Below are positions 34,801 to 42,856 of a stretch of DNA of 64,000 nt, piece by piece. The DNA comes from Marinobacter nanhaiticus D15-8W (GTDB lineage: Bacteria > Pseudomonadota > Gammaproteobacteria > Pseudomonadales > Oleiphilaceae): NCBI RefSeq assembly GCF_036511935.1, contig NZ_AP028878.1, positions 1,364,001 through 1,428,000 of the forward strand, in the 5' to 3' direction. Under the pieces are notes generated by a model, which was not told where the DNA came from, did not search any database, and saw only the letters and a program-made list of their open reading frames with translations. Numbering within the stretch: the stretch's first letter is position 1; every line of letters starts with the position of its first letter. The position numbers and the translations under genes were made by a program.

Positions 34801-36020
34801 TGTATGAGGAACGCGCCCGACTTGCGTCGCTGGAGGGGGATACACAACGAGCTGCGGAGGCACAACGCAGGGCGGTCTGGGCTGATCCCACGGCGGAACG
34901 TCACTATCGGCTTGCCCAGTACCAGTTGGAGCTCGATGAACTGGCCAGTGCCCGCAGCGAACTGCTGCAGGCCGTGATGCTCGAACCCGACAACGCCGAA
35001 TTCCAGGCCAGCCTGGGTTACGCCCACCTGAACGCCGGGGAAGAGGCGCTCGCGGCGGATCACTTCGAAGCCGCCCTGGCCGCCGAACCCCAGCGCCTGC
35101 CGCTGTATGAGGAACTGGGCTACGTTTACCGACGGCTAGGGGAAGATGAAGCCGCTGCCAAGGCTTTCCGAGCGCGTATCGATCTGGCGCAAGCCGGCGT
35201 AGCCAACGGCTTACGGGGGGACTCCAAAAGTGACAATGTCGTCGGTACCGGCACCGATGAGGCTGGCTATGAATTACGCCGAGAGGTCCAGCAGTTGGAG
35301 GATCGGCTACGGATAGGCGCGGGCTTGTTCGTCCGTCGCATGAATGGGGACGGCACATCGGCGCTAGATGCGCCCCTCGGCCTCGCCGGGTTCCAGAGTC
35401 AGGCCGGTGTGGATATCGGGTACCGCCTCGATGATGTCTCGGATGGCCGCTTTGTCGAGGTGTTCGGGCGCAGCCTCTGGGCGTTTGAGGAAGATACGCT
35501 ATCACCCGAAGGGAGCGAGACCCAGGGTGGCGTCGGGTTGAGGGTAAAACCCTTTGCCCCGGTCAATTTTTTCCTCTCTGGCGAGCGACTGGTGGCGTTG
35601 GGAAGCGATGCGAGGAACGACTGGATGCTGCGTGCGAGTGCCTCCTTCAACCGCGGGTCCGCCTATGTTCCGGACCAGACATACCAGCACTACCGATCGG
35701 TCTATCTGGACGCGGCTCTGGTCGTGGATGACAGCGCCGAATTTCTCGTGGGAGAGTGGCGTGAGGGGCTCGCCATCCGCGTAGGGCAGGGCTTGGGTGT
35801 CGCTCCCTATGCTGTTGCTGCCGTGAGCTATACCGATGATGCTGAAACCGAACGCCGCTACGAGATCGGTCCGGGCATCGCCCTACGTGGCTGGTTTGGC
35901 GGTGACGCCTACCATACCCACAGCAGTGAGCTAGAATTGGGGTTGGAGTATCGGGAGGTGGTGGGTGGAAACACGGACGAAGATTCGGGCGTTGTCGTGC
36001 GCCTGTATGTCGGTTTCTGA
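31887..36020 (+). CDS. nfrA: Giant NfrA-like TPR protein with C-terminal outer-membrane domain
   Basis: A 1377-residue protein; AAGGAA precedes the ATG at 31887. A signal peptide ends near PLSGAQQ (residue 40). Residues about 60-1110 are tetratricopeptide repeats. Within them a block of about 400 residues is duplicated: YGRRLHAQLLADMGRPEDA near residue 354 reappears as YGTRLKVQLLMEMGRLEDA near residue 757, and the similarity holds to LYEELAYTYRRLG / LYEELGYVYRRLG. Residues about 1140-1377 are a beta-rich domain ending in VVVRLYVGF, a terminal phenylalanine typical of outer-membrane barrels, as in NfrA. E. coli NfrA is about 990 residues, so the duplication explains the extra length. Role: periplasmic scaffold and outer-membrane exit for the polymer made by NfrB; in E. 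coli also the phage N4 receptor. Confidence 0.85.
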   Translation: MGRRIFAAGRSDDHHGHFRVIQNRLLFVALIAFSPLSGAQQAEPPTQAEVATGSDSEASTWAGRQSWLQQELAKFRKYPYLERAERLIGAGQSEAAADELERVLALDPDDVDVRLRLVVLLLGPLDKPGLAGEQASKLIERDRELGLAYHYRALAKLYLEDTDGAVADWRRALDTGELSKDRSRYIRRQLADIAIQRGDFAAVPPLLEDDGADQPFEDRMRLTRAYLELDRPAEASQILFQAVLEVEDVPPGGWLTIAQYQLELDKPALAAVTINRGLEVEEPAALRRELATSLGHLHMQRGRPDLAARAFAQAAEEGEPDAALYLAWAQALAESQSTAQALDVIETVEQTSPYGRRLHAQLLADMGRPEDAARVLTRLTEDPSQGENAGVIALEIADLYARAGESEAQMAALERAVSLMPDYSPALRALAERQIGAGELAAASATLERLVAIEDSPSARLRLVDVLLASDDYPTALVELRLLAESLPSGHPERMRVLRQWAIVAEAEQQWPDAARAWEGLYLADNNRPPELLLQAARAARLGDQPALARQFLDQLASDDFDNDALAPGVRAALFEERAQLALLEGDRIAAAQSQQQAVIAQPTAARHYQMAQIWNEVGETGNAHQALQQAVMMAPDNAEYQATLGYAYVEGNDDQRAAEHFEAALAIDPGRLSLYEELAYTYRRLGRDEAEARMFGELVRRQAGGARSHDDLTAGAGPKPGGVARLRLEQAQALRRAGLPAQALEVLESSDDLTIYGTRLKVQLLMEMGRLEDAERELNKLLDSSSRQQAPGPVALEIAEMHARAGDTDAQLAALERAVALAPDYTPALNALVERQVGAGDLQGAANTQRRLVELEGGTDARARLVDILLAAENFDAASVELQQLVEDLPPENPDRARVMRQWAGVAEAEGQWAAAAQAWEALYRTDDTQSESLMLHAGRAARLSGQFAKADQMLAQVSEDELTRGDQALLYEERARLASLEGDTQRAAEAQRRAVWADPTAERHYRLAQYQLELDELASARSELLQAVMLEPDNAEFQASLGYAHLNAGEEALAADHFEAALAAEPQRLPLYEELGYVYRRLGEDEAAAKAFRARIDLAQAGVANGLRGDSKSDNVVGTGTDEAGYELRREVQQLEDRLRIGAGLFVRRMNGDGTSALDAPLGLAGFQSQAGVDIGYRLDDVSDGRFVEVFGRSLWAFEEDTLSPEGSETQGGVGLRVKPFAPVNFFLSGERLVALGSDARNDWMLRASASFNRGSAYVPDQTYQHYRSVYLDAALVVDDSAEFLVGEWREGLAIRVGQGLGVAPYAVAAVSYTDDAETERRYEIGPGIALRGWFGGDAYHTHSSELELGLEYREVVGGNTDEDSGVVVRLYVGF

Positions 36021-36035
36021 TGTGGTCAAAGACTC

Positions 36036-37034
36036 ATGTCGGTGAAGCATCGCTACTTGTGGCTACTGCTGGCAATCTCTCTTCCCGCCTACGCGAACGA
36101 GTGCCCCGACGCGCCCTTTCGCTCAAGCTTTCTTCAACCCCTGGCTTCCGACCTCGAACGTCCAGCTCAGGAATGGCAGGCCAAGTTGGCGGGTATCGCA
36201 GCGACCGGCATTGAGACCCTGTACCTGCAGTGGAGTGTCTATGGTGACCTGGATCTTAGCCAGGACACCGGTATCGGCTTTCTCACCGGGTGGCTCGACC
36301 AGGCCCATTCAAGCGGACTGAGTGTCCACCTGGGATTGGTCGCGGATGCGGACTTCGGTACGCGCATCACCGAGCCTGCTGATGCACTGTCTGCGTACCT
36401 CTCAGATCTTCGTGCCCGCTCCCTGGCGGTGGCAGGTCGACTCGATGCCAGGATAGGGGGGCATCCTGCCTTTGCCGGCTGGTATCTTCCCGAAGAAATC
36501 GACGATCGCTCGTGGGCCGATGCCTGGCAGGTGGATATGCTGCGGGAACATCTGCGGGCGCAGGTCGAGACTCTTGCGCGCTTGAGCCCTGCAAAGACGG
36601 TGAGCATCTCGACCTACGTGAGTGGCGCCAGATCGGCGGACCAGTTCGAGGACCTCTGGCGGGCGCTATGGGCCGCAGCGCCCCACCTCCACCTCCTCCT
36701 GCAGGACGGAGCCGGTGTAGGCGCTTTACCGCGTGCGGAGTTCAACGAATACGCGCAAGGCATCAACCAGATAGCCGCTGGACAAGATCGGTATTGGGGG
36801 ATGATCGTCGAGCTCTTTTCCCAGGAAAGCGGACCGCCGCTGGATGATGCGCCGTTCAGCGCGACAGCGGCGCCCATCGAACGGGTGCGGCAGCAGCTGG
36901 ATGCGGTCGCCGCGCTCACTCCCGGCCCTGACGAGACCATCGCCTTCTCGGTCCCCGAGTACTTACTTGACCCCACACGGCCAGGCCAGGACGAGCTGCT
37001 CAGCGCGTATAGACGCCTATACTGTCGACTTTGA
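36036..37034 (+). CDS. Secreted DUF4434-like putative glycoside hydrolase
   Basis: A 332-residue exported protein with signal peptide MSVKHRYLWLLLAISLPAYA. The mature chain reads as a TIM barrel of the DUF4434 kind: FLQPLASDLERPAQEWQAKLAGIAATGIETLYLQWSVYGD, LSVHLGLVADADF, FAGWYLPEEIDD (acidic cluster at the expected catalytic strand), KTVSISTYVSG, HLHLLLQDGAGVGALP and WGMIVELFSQ. Members are predicted glycosidases without proven substrate. It starts 15 nt after the NfrA-like stop and is the last gene of the EPS series, so it may cut or release the polymer in the periplasm. DUF number given from memory of the motif pattern. Confidence 0.68.
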   Translation: MSVKHRYLWLLLAISLPAYANECPDAPFRSSFLQPLASDLERPAQEWQAKLAGIAATGIETLYLQWSVYGDLDLSQDTGIGFLTGWLDQAHSSGLSVHLGLVADADFGTRITEPADALSAYLSDLRARSLAVAGRLDARIGGHPAFAGWYLPEEIDDRSWADAWQVDMLREHLRAQVETLARLSPAKTVSISTYVSGARSADQFEDLWRALWAAAPHLHLLLQDGAGVGALPRAEFNEYAQGINQIAAGQDRYWGMIVELFSQESGPPLDDAPFSATAAPIERVRQQLDAVAALTPGPDETIAFSVPEYLLDPTRPGQDELLSAYRRLYCRL

Positions 37035-37127
37035 AAGCGACCGTTGACTTCGTAAGGCCGAGACTCGACACAGTGAGCGTCATAAGCCAGGTCACCGTCA
37101 CGGGATAGTTGCAACCAGCCACGGACT

Positions 37128-38024
37128 TTACCCTGAATCGTTCCGGGGCCTGACATCAGAGCGCACATGGATCTTGTTCACGGCCTGGGCCCGGTTCGAG
37201 ACGTCCAGTTTCCGGAAAATGCGCTTCACGTGATTCTTCACGGTGAACGGGCTGATATCCAGAATGACGCCAATAACCTCGTTGGTTTTCCCGGCCCTTA
37301 CCCAATCCATAATTTCGCGCTCGCGTTGGGTTAACCCGAATTCCAGGTAGGGTTTCGCCGCGCTATTGAGGTTGGGCTGTAGCCGTAAAGGCGTCAGCTG
37401 TCGCAAGGCGGTGTCCACGTGAGGCAACAACAGCTTGAAATAGTACTGAACCGACCGGGGCGGGGTCAGCGCCTGACTGAAGACGATGTAGAGTATATGG
37501 TTTTGCCCCCGCTCATCCTTTATGCCATGAACAATTGCCGACCGCATACGCTTGAAGGTCGCAGACACCGAGCCCGGCGTGTCGACCTTGTTAAGGTCCA
37601 GCGCAAACCCCCGTTCGTTCCGAAGCCAGAAAAGCTGTGCCCCACCGTCGTTCCAACGTGTTAGCAGGTTCTTGAGAAAGGGCATCACGTCGGCACTGAC
37701 AACGTCCGATGTACGCATGCCCGGGAGCGCGGAAACGACATCCACTTCGAGGGCATCCGTACCCGGTATGCTCCATGCCGCGAGCACAATCTCATGGGGT
37801 AGGTACGTTTGCAGATCTCCCTGTAGCCAATGAAAGAGATCGGCATGGCTTTGAATCTTAAGGGCCTCCTGTATCACTCCCAGGAACTGACTGTGTTTGA
37901 CAAAAATGGCTTCGGGGGACTCGAAAAAGTGTGCCACCTTTTCGTCCTTTTGCCGTCTGTTTAAGAGATCTGTGCTGGGACACTGACTACTTGAACGGGA
38001 AAGGGAGTCGCCAACAAAAAACAT
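37128..38024 (-). CDS. epsA: EpsA-type LuxR-family transcriptional regulator
   Basis: A 298-residue regulator facing the EPS locus. Residues about 40-215 are a sensor-like domain (FLGVIQEALKIQSHADLFHWLQGDLQTYLPHEIVLAAW) with no recognisable autoinducer-binding signature. Residues about 230-290 are a LuxR/GerE helix-turn-helix: LTQREREIMDWVRAGKTNEVIGVILDISPFTVKNHVKRIFRKLDVSNRAQAV. The whole matches the EpsA regulators found in XrtB/PEP-CTERM-associated exopolysaccharide loci. The start codon is uncertain: the ATG at 38024 lacks a clear ribosome-binding site and the family core begins about 30 residues later. It probably controls the convergent EPS genes or the acyltransferase at 3.5 kb. Confidence 0.82.
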   Translation of the reverse strand: MFFVGDSLSRSSSQCPSTDLLNRRQKDEKVAHFFESPEAIFVKHSQFLGVIQEALKIQSHADLFHWLQGDLQTYLPHEIVLAAWSIPGTDALEVDVVSALPGMRTSDVVSADVMPFLKNLLTRWNDGGAQLFWLRNERGFALDLNKVDTPGSVSATFKRMRSAIVHGIKDERGQNHILYIVFSQALTPPRSVQYYFKLLLPHVDTALRQLTPLRLQPNLNSAAKPYLEFGLTQREREIMDWVRAGKTNEVIGVILDISPFTVKNHVKRIFRKLDVSNRAQAVNKIHVRSDVRPRNDSG

Positions 38025-38535
38025 GATGTTGGCTAACCAGATTCATGCCGTGGCGTAATAATGAACATGATTTCAAATATTTGTTTTTATCAACTGTTGT
38101 CACTTTCTGGTGAACTGTAAATTTACCCGACGAGTCGCGTGCGGCCTTGTGAGGCCCGTAATCTGAATGCCTACCAATATATTTTTGTTGGCATAAAGAA
38201 GACCCGTTTAGATCCGGAAGCTTATTATACGGCCATCGCGTCGCCTCACTCATGCCTTCGTGCGTAAAACGGATTGACACTTGAGAATATTCTCAAGTGT
38301 TGGTCTGTCGCATTTGGTCATGCAGGCCCCTGCATTGGTTTCTTCCGGGCATACAGGCTGTTGAACGCTGTTGCGCTCAAACAATTCTGGTGCTCTTTCC
38401 CTTGACCCCCACGCAAACAGGCTTAGGGTTAGCAGAGACAGCTCCATTTTTCCGACGACCAATTTCCAGCGCAAAGGACAGGCGCCGGCTATCAGGCAAC
38501 AGCCGGCTTACCGGAACAACTGAAAGGAGAACGCG
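38025..38535. other. 511-nt divergent regulatory region
   Basis: Between epsA (leftward) and the IDH-family gene (rightward). It holds a CAAATATTTG palindrome (38074-38083) close to epsA, the perfect 24-bp palindrome (38277-38300), and a GCCGGCT/AGCCGGC hairpin (38484-38507) just before the AAAGGAG of the downstream gene. No gene recognised. Confidence 0.5.
38277..38300. promoter_or_regulatory. Perfect 24-bp palindrome, candidate operator
   Basis: The half-site ACACTTGAGAAT is followed directly by its exact reverse complement with no spacer. A TTGACA (38274-38279) overlaps its left end, so a bound dimer would occlude that -35 box. It lies about 236 nt before the IDH-family gene and about 250 nt before epsA. 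It does not match the LexA, Fur, OxyR or typical LuxR-box patterns I know. Confidence 0.65.
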
Positions 38536-40269
38536 ATGGACAACACGATCCGGGTGGAATCGCCACTGGTCATCCTCCATGGTGACGAGATGGCCCAGGT
38601 AGCTTTTGAGGAACTCCTGAAGACGTTTGTCACGTCGCGGCTGGAGATCGAGCTTAAGGAAATCGATCTCTCTGCAGAAAATCGACTGGCGACCAATGGG
38701 CAGGCAGTCACCGAAGCTATTGAGGCGATCAAAAAATACGGCATCGGCATCAAGAACGCAGGGATCACCGTCAACCGTAGCCAGCTCGAAGCGCTTCTCA
38801 AGAAATACCCTGACGTCGATGGCAACGCCCTGGATCCGCTGGCCACCAAGTCGCCCAACGGCGCTATCCGTAAAGGCATCGGCGGCAACATCACCCGGGA
38901 GGACATCCAGTTCCGCAATCTCCGCGTCCGTCGACCCGAGTGGATCGACCGTGATATTGAAGTCATGACCATGGATAACGGTGGCATCAAGGACAGCTTC
39001 AACGAGCTGGCTCGCGCCACAGGCATCATCAAACTGCTGTTCGTCGGCAGCAGCGGCGATCCGGAAGAACTTCATCGCCGGGAGATCAACAAGGGCGATC
39101 CCCTGTTATTGGCCACCAACGACCTGGGCGACATCCGGGATTGGGCACATCGGTTCTTCCAGCGCGCCATCGACGAGAAACGGGATATCTACCTGGGCCT
39201 GAAGGATACGGTGATCCCCGGCTATGACGGTGCCATGCGCTCCGCCATCGAAGACATCTACCAGAGTGACTATCGGGAAAAGGTGGAGGGCCTCGGACTC
39301 AACTTCTATTACGAACTGATTGACGCGCAGGCAGCGCGAATCGTGTCCAACCCGCCGGAGCGAGCCCTGTGGGGCGTGCCGGACAACACCACAGGCCGTA
39401 AGCTCTTCAAGTTGGTCAACCAGTTGAAACGCTACGGCATACCCGATCGCAGTGCGCATGTCTCCATTTCGCGTATGAGCGCGGGCGGCGGCGACCAGTA
39501 CGGCAGCTTCAACGCGCCGGCGAGGGAAGACGGGATCGTCAAGGTGGTTGTCGATGGCGAGGAGCGGCACGCCAGGCACGTCAAGAAAGGCGACCCCATG
39601 CTGCTCATGTCCAACGACCGTGAGGCTATCAAGGACTGGGTCAGCCAGGTTTTCCGGGATGCGTCCCGTAAGGATAAGGAAGTCTACTTCGGCCTGAAGC
39701 GGGAATACATGGAGTACGACGAAGTCTTCAGCAATGTCATCACCGAGGTGCGCCGGGAGCTGGCGAAGCAGCATACGCCGCCGCCGTCCTTCATGATCAT
39801 GCGACCGTCCAGACAATTGCGGAAGATGATTACAGATCCGCCCCGCAATGCCCTCTATCCCTCCCAGAACCTGGACGGCGATATCTTCTCCGATATCTCC
39901 GCCGCCCTCGGGGGCAGCCTCGCCACGGCCAGCTCGATCATCGAAAGCAAGGACGGCGCGATGCTTTTCGAGGCGCCCCACGGTACCGCACATGACCTCT
40001 ATGTGAAGTATCAGGAGAGCGGGGGCAAGGAGGCGCATTTCAATCCTTCCGCATTAATCTATGCATTGGGCAACGCGCTGGAAACCTTGGGCGAAAGGGA
40101 TGGAAACCGCGAGCTGGCGGATTATGCGGGACGACTTAAACAGGCACTCAAGGATACCGTGGCCGACGGTATCGTTACTGCCGACCTGAAAGGCAAGATC
40201 ACCAACAAGGACGCCGAGAAAGTGGTGGATCTGTATGGGTTTATCGACGCGCTGAAGGCGCGCATGTAG
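38536..40269 (+). CDS. Atypical isocitrate-dehydrogenase-family protein with internal duplication
   Basis: A 577-residue protein; AAAGGAG precedes the start. It follows NADP-isocitrate dehydrogenase of the eukaryote-like family: LHGDEMAQVAFEELLKTFV (usual DGDEMTR), ENRLATNGQAV, IKKYGIGIKNAGIT, SPNGAIRKGIGGNITRE (two substrate arginines kept). The next segment is present twice. Copy 1 (about 155-285): MDNGGIKDSF, NDLGDIRDWAHRFFQRAIDEK, YLGLKDTVIPGYDG, YYELIDAQAARIVS. Copy 2 (about 305-430): SRMSAGGGDQYGSF, NDREAIKDWVSQVFRDASRK, YFGLKREYMEYDE. Then NLDGDIFSDISAALGGSLATASS and EAPHGTAHDLY complete the fold. The GRHAYGDQY-type site is lost in copy 1 but partly kept in copy 2; the lysine of GLKDT and the NLDGDIFSD aspartates remain. 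Activity as a dehydrogenase is uncertain. Normal homologues have about 410 residues. Confidence 0.75.
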   Translation: MDNTIRVESPLVILHGDEMAQVAFEELLKTFVTSRLEIELKEIDLSAENRLATNGQAVTEAIEAIKKYGIGIKNAGITVNRSQLEALLKKYPDVDGNALDPLATKSPNGAIRKGIGGNITREDIQFRNLRVRRPEWIDRDIEVMTMDNGGIKDSFNELARATGIIKLLFVGSSGDPEELHRREINKGDPLLLATNDLGDIRDWAHRFFQRAIDEKRDIYLGLKDTVIPGYDGAMRSAIEDIYQSDYREKVEGLGLNFYYELIDAQAARIVSNPPERALWGVPDNTTGRKLFKLVNQLKRYGIPDRSAHVSISRMSAGGGDQYGSFNAPAREDGIVKVVVDGEERHARHVKKGDPMLLMSNDREAIKDWVSQVFRDASRKDKEVYFGLKREYMEYDEVFSNVITEVRRELAKQHTPPPSFMIMRPSRQLRKMITDPPRNALYPSQNLDGDIFSDISAALGGSLATASSIIESKDGAMLFEAPHGTAHDLYVKYQESGGKEAHFNPSALIYALGNALETLGERDGNRELADYAGRLKQALKDTVADGIVTADLKGKITNKDAEKVVDLYGFIDALKARM

Positions 40270-40282
40270 GGGGTTAAGATAA

Positions 40283-40324
40283 GTCGGGCGAAGATGAGGC
40301 TGCGATTGCCCCTTCCCGCCCGAC
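40283..40324. terminator. Bidirectional hairpin between convergent genes
   Basis: GTCGGGCG (40283-40290) pairs perfectly with CGCCCGAC (40317-40324) over 8 bp, with a 26-nt loop, between the IDH-family gene and pxpC. No T-run, so termination is only inferred. Confidence 0.45.
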
Positions 40325-40344
40325 GGCCGATATACAGCCTACGC

Positions 40345-41286
40345 TTACAGGTAAAAGAAGCGCAAAAACGTTCGCTCCTGCTTCTGGGCCTCATGCAGTG
40401 AAATGGGCCGGAATTGAAGTGAACTCCCCGGGACACATTGGGCCAGGGTGTCGAGACTGCGTGGTGTCACGGCGCCAAGTTTGGGGTAGCCGCCGATCGT
40501 CTGGCGATCATTCAGCAGGATGATCGGTTGCCCGTCTGCGGGCACCTGGATTGAGCCCAGACTGATACCCTCGGAAATCAAACGCTCCCCTTTAACGGCC
40601 AGGGCGGGGCCATTGAGTCGCGCCCCCATTCGGTCGCTCTGCGCGCTGAGTTCGTAGGCGTGGCTGAAGAAGTCATCCAACGCACGGCTCGGAAAGCGGT
40701 CGACCTGCGCCCCGAGAACGACGTCCAGGGTGGCTGCCGCGGTGTATTCGGGAATCCATTGCGCCGGTACTTTCCGGTTGGGGACGTAGTCAGATGTCTC
40801 CGGGCACGGGAGGATATCGTCCGTCTGCAACGGCTTGCCGTCATGATGCAGCCCCCCGGTCTTCTCTCGCGTAAAGGTGGCGCAGCTGCCACCAAGCCCT
40901 GGTTCGACCAGGAAGCCACCACGAACCGCCAGGTAAGCGCGCAACCCCGACTTGGGGGCACTGAGCGCGATCTCGTCGCCGCGCGATACGCTGATGGTCG
41001 CCCACAGCGGCTGTGTTTCCCCGTTGACGGTGCAGGTGACTGCGGCGCCTGTGACGGCGATCTGCGTATCCAGGGTGCAGGTGAATTCGCTGCCGCCAAA
41101 GGTGATTTCCAGTGCGGGCGCACCGTAGCGGTTGCCGAGGAGTTGATTCCCCCAGGCCCAGGCGTGACGGTCCATCGCGCCCCCGGTGGCGAGGCCAAGA
41201 TGCATCACCCGTTCGCGCCCCGCGTCCTGCAGCAGACTGAGGAAACCGGGCTTGCGAACGATAAGACCCTGTTGCCGAGCGGTCAT
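40345..41286 (-). CDS. pxpC: 5-oxoprolinase subunit PxpC
   Basis: A 313-residue protein of the biotin-dependent carboxyltransferase-like (KipA, allophanate hydrolase subunit 2) family. Typical segments: KPGFLSLLQDAGRERVMHLGLATGGAMDRHAWAWGNQLLGN at residues 11-51, ALEITFGG, LRAYLAVRGGF, SDRMGARLNGPAL and ISEGISLGSIQVPADGQPIILLNDRQTIGGYPKLGAV. With PxpA and PxpB it hydrolyses 5-oxoproline to glutamate using ATP. Its ATG overlaps the pxpB stop by 4 nt (41283-41286). Confidence 0.92.
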   Translation of the reverse strand: MTARQQGLIVRKPGFLSLLQDAGRERVMHLGLATGGAMDRHAWAWGNQLLGNRYGAPALEITFGGSEFTCTLDTQIAVTGAAVTCTVNGETQPLWATISVSRGDEIALSAPKSGLRAYLAVRGGFLVEPGLGGSCATFTREKTGGLHHDGKPLQTDDILPCPETSDYVPNRKVPAQWIPEYTAAATLDVVLGAQVDRFPSRALDDFFSHAYELSAQSDRMGARLNGPALAVKGERLISEGISLGSIQVPADGQPIILLNDRQTIGGYPKLGAVTPRSLDTLAQCVPGSSLQFRPISLHEAQKQERTFLRFFYL

Positions 41287-42032
41287 GAACGTTCCCCCGT
41301 CGTTGATGCCGTTGTGGTTTCGCGCTCCCAGGGGAGGTCGTCCAGCCTGCCGCCAAGCTCGATGTACTCCGCTTCGTCGATGGCCCTGAAACGAACCTGC
41401 TGCCCGGCTTCCAGGAGACCGGGACGGTCGCGCTCAGGATCGAACAGGGTGAGTGGCGTGCGACCGATCAGGTTCCAGCCTCCCGGTGACGTGATGGGGT
41501 AGATCGCCGTCTGGGTATCCGCGATGCCCAGGGTGCCCACCGGTACTTTCTGGCGAGGGGTGGAAAGCCGTGGCGTCGCCAGTTCGTCGACCACCTGACC
41601 CAGATAGGCGAAACCCGGTGCGAAACCAATGGCGAACACATGGTATGTATTCGCGGTGTGGCGTTTAACAACATCGTCGATGCTCAGATCCGCCCGTCTG
41701 GCAATGCGCTCGAGGTCAGGCCCGACGCGGACATCGTAGAACACAGGGACCTCCACCACATCCGGCTCCACCTCGCTTTCCCCGCCTTCGGGGGAAAGGG
41801 TGTCGAGTGCTGGCCGAACGTCGGCAACCAGGCTTGCGAGGTCGTCCTGGCGCAAGTCATATCTGAGCAACAGCGTCGTGTAGGAAGGCACGGCGTCCAG
41901 CAGCCGCTCCCCGAGTGTTTCCCGAAGAACGGCCGCGGCCTTGTGGATGCTATCCACCAGCGCCACGTCGATCTGTTCGCCGAAATGCAGGGTGATGGTA
42001 TCCACGCCGGTGATTTCATAGCGCCAGAACAT
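41283..42032 (-). CDS. pxpB: 5-oxoprolinase subunit PxpB
   Basis: A 249-residue protein of the KipI / allophanate hydrolase subunit 1 family. Conserved lines: PVFYDVRVGPDLERIARRADLSIDDVVKRHTANTYHVFAIGFAPGFAYLGQV (near residues 95-145), TPRQKVPVGTLGIADTQTAIYPITSPGGWNLIGRTPLTLFDPER. It works as a complex with PxpC, and its start shares the A of TGATG with the stop of pxpA, so the three genes are one tightly coupled operon. Confidence 0.92.
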   Translation of the reverse strand: MFWRYEITGVDTITLHFGEQIDVALVDSIHKAAAVLRETLGERLLDAVPSYTTLLLRYDLRQDDLASLVADVRPALDTLSPEGGESEVEPDVVEVPVFYDVRVGPDLERIARRADLSIDDVVKRHTANTYHVFAIGFAPGFAYLGQVVDELATPRLSTPRQKVPVGTLGIADTQTAIYPITSPGGWNLIGRTPLTLFDPERDRPGLLEAGQQVRFRAIDEAEYIELGGRLDDLPWERETTTASTTGERS

Positions 42033-42769
42033 CAGGCGGACTCCGGCAGGGCATCCCGGATGGCGCGCACGGCGGCAATCGATTCGGGATTGTCTCCGTG
42101 GACGCAGAGGGTGTCGGCCTCCAGGGTCAACGATTGGCCGTCTATGGTCTGAATCGGCTCGTGCCGCGCGAGGGCGATAGCCTGTTGCACGATCACATCC
42201 GGATCGTGATGGACCGCCCCGGGCTGGCTGCGCGAGACGATATACCCTGCGCTGTCGTAAGCCCGGTCGGCAAAGGCCTCGAGCATGAGTTCGACACCCT
42301 GTTCCGCGCAGCTTCGCTTGAGGGGCGCGTTGTCTGCCGTGGCCATGGCCATCAGAGCGAGTGGTTGAGGTGACTTGCGCAGGGCCGTGAGTACAGCATG
42401 CAGTATGGCGTCGTCCCGCATCATGCTGTTGTAGAGCGCGCCGTGCGGTTTCACGTAGGCCAGGTGACCGCCTTCGGACGCGGCAATCTGGGTGAGTGCC
42501 CCGACCTGGTAGAGAACCATGGCGGTAATCTCTTCGGGTTTGCAGGCCATGGCCCTGCGGCCGAACCCCTGGAGGTCGGGGTACGCCGGATGCGCGCCAA
42601 GGGTAACGCCATGGGTGAGCGCGAGACGCACGGTCCTGGTCATGACGCTTGGGTCGCCGGCGTGGAAGCCGCAGGCAATGTTGGCCTGATCGATATAAGG
42701 CATGACCTGTTCGTCCAGGCCCATGGTCCAGGCGCCGAAACTCTCGCCAATATCACAGTTCAGTCGCAT
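42032..42769 (-). CDS. pxpA: 5-oxoprolinase subunit PxpA
   Basis: A 245-residue LamB/YcsF-family protein. The opening [26 protein letters not shown] and [15 protein letters not shown] (near residue 32) hold the family's conserved acidic and histidine positions; [21 protein letters not shown] and [10 protein letters not shown] follow. Its job is cleavage of 5-oxoproline in the PxpABC complex, a salvage step for damaged glutamine/glutamate. First gene of the operon, divergent from a TRAP transporter. Confidence 0.95.
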   Translation of the reverse strand: MRLNCDIGESFGAWTMGLDEQVMPYIDQANIACGFHAGDPSVMTRTVRLALTHGVTLGAHPAYPDLQGFGRRAMACKPEEITAMVLYQVGALTQIAASEGGHLAYVKPHGALYNSMMRDDAILHAVLTALRKSPQPLALMAMATADNAPLKRSCAEQGVELMLEAFADRAYDSAGYIVSRSQPGAVHHDPDVIVQQAIALARHEPIQTIDGQSLTLEADTLCVHGDNPESIAAVRAIRDALPESA

Positions 42770-42856
42770 GTCAGCCTCCCGCCGCTGGCCATTGTTCCAT
42801 GAGGGCTATGGTCAGCATGCGTCAGTCAGTTGTATTTGTCATTTCTCTGTACAAGC

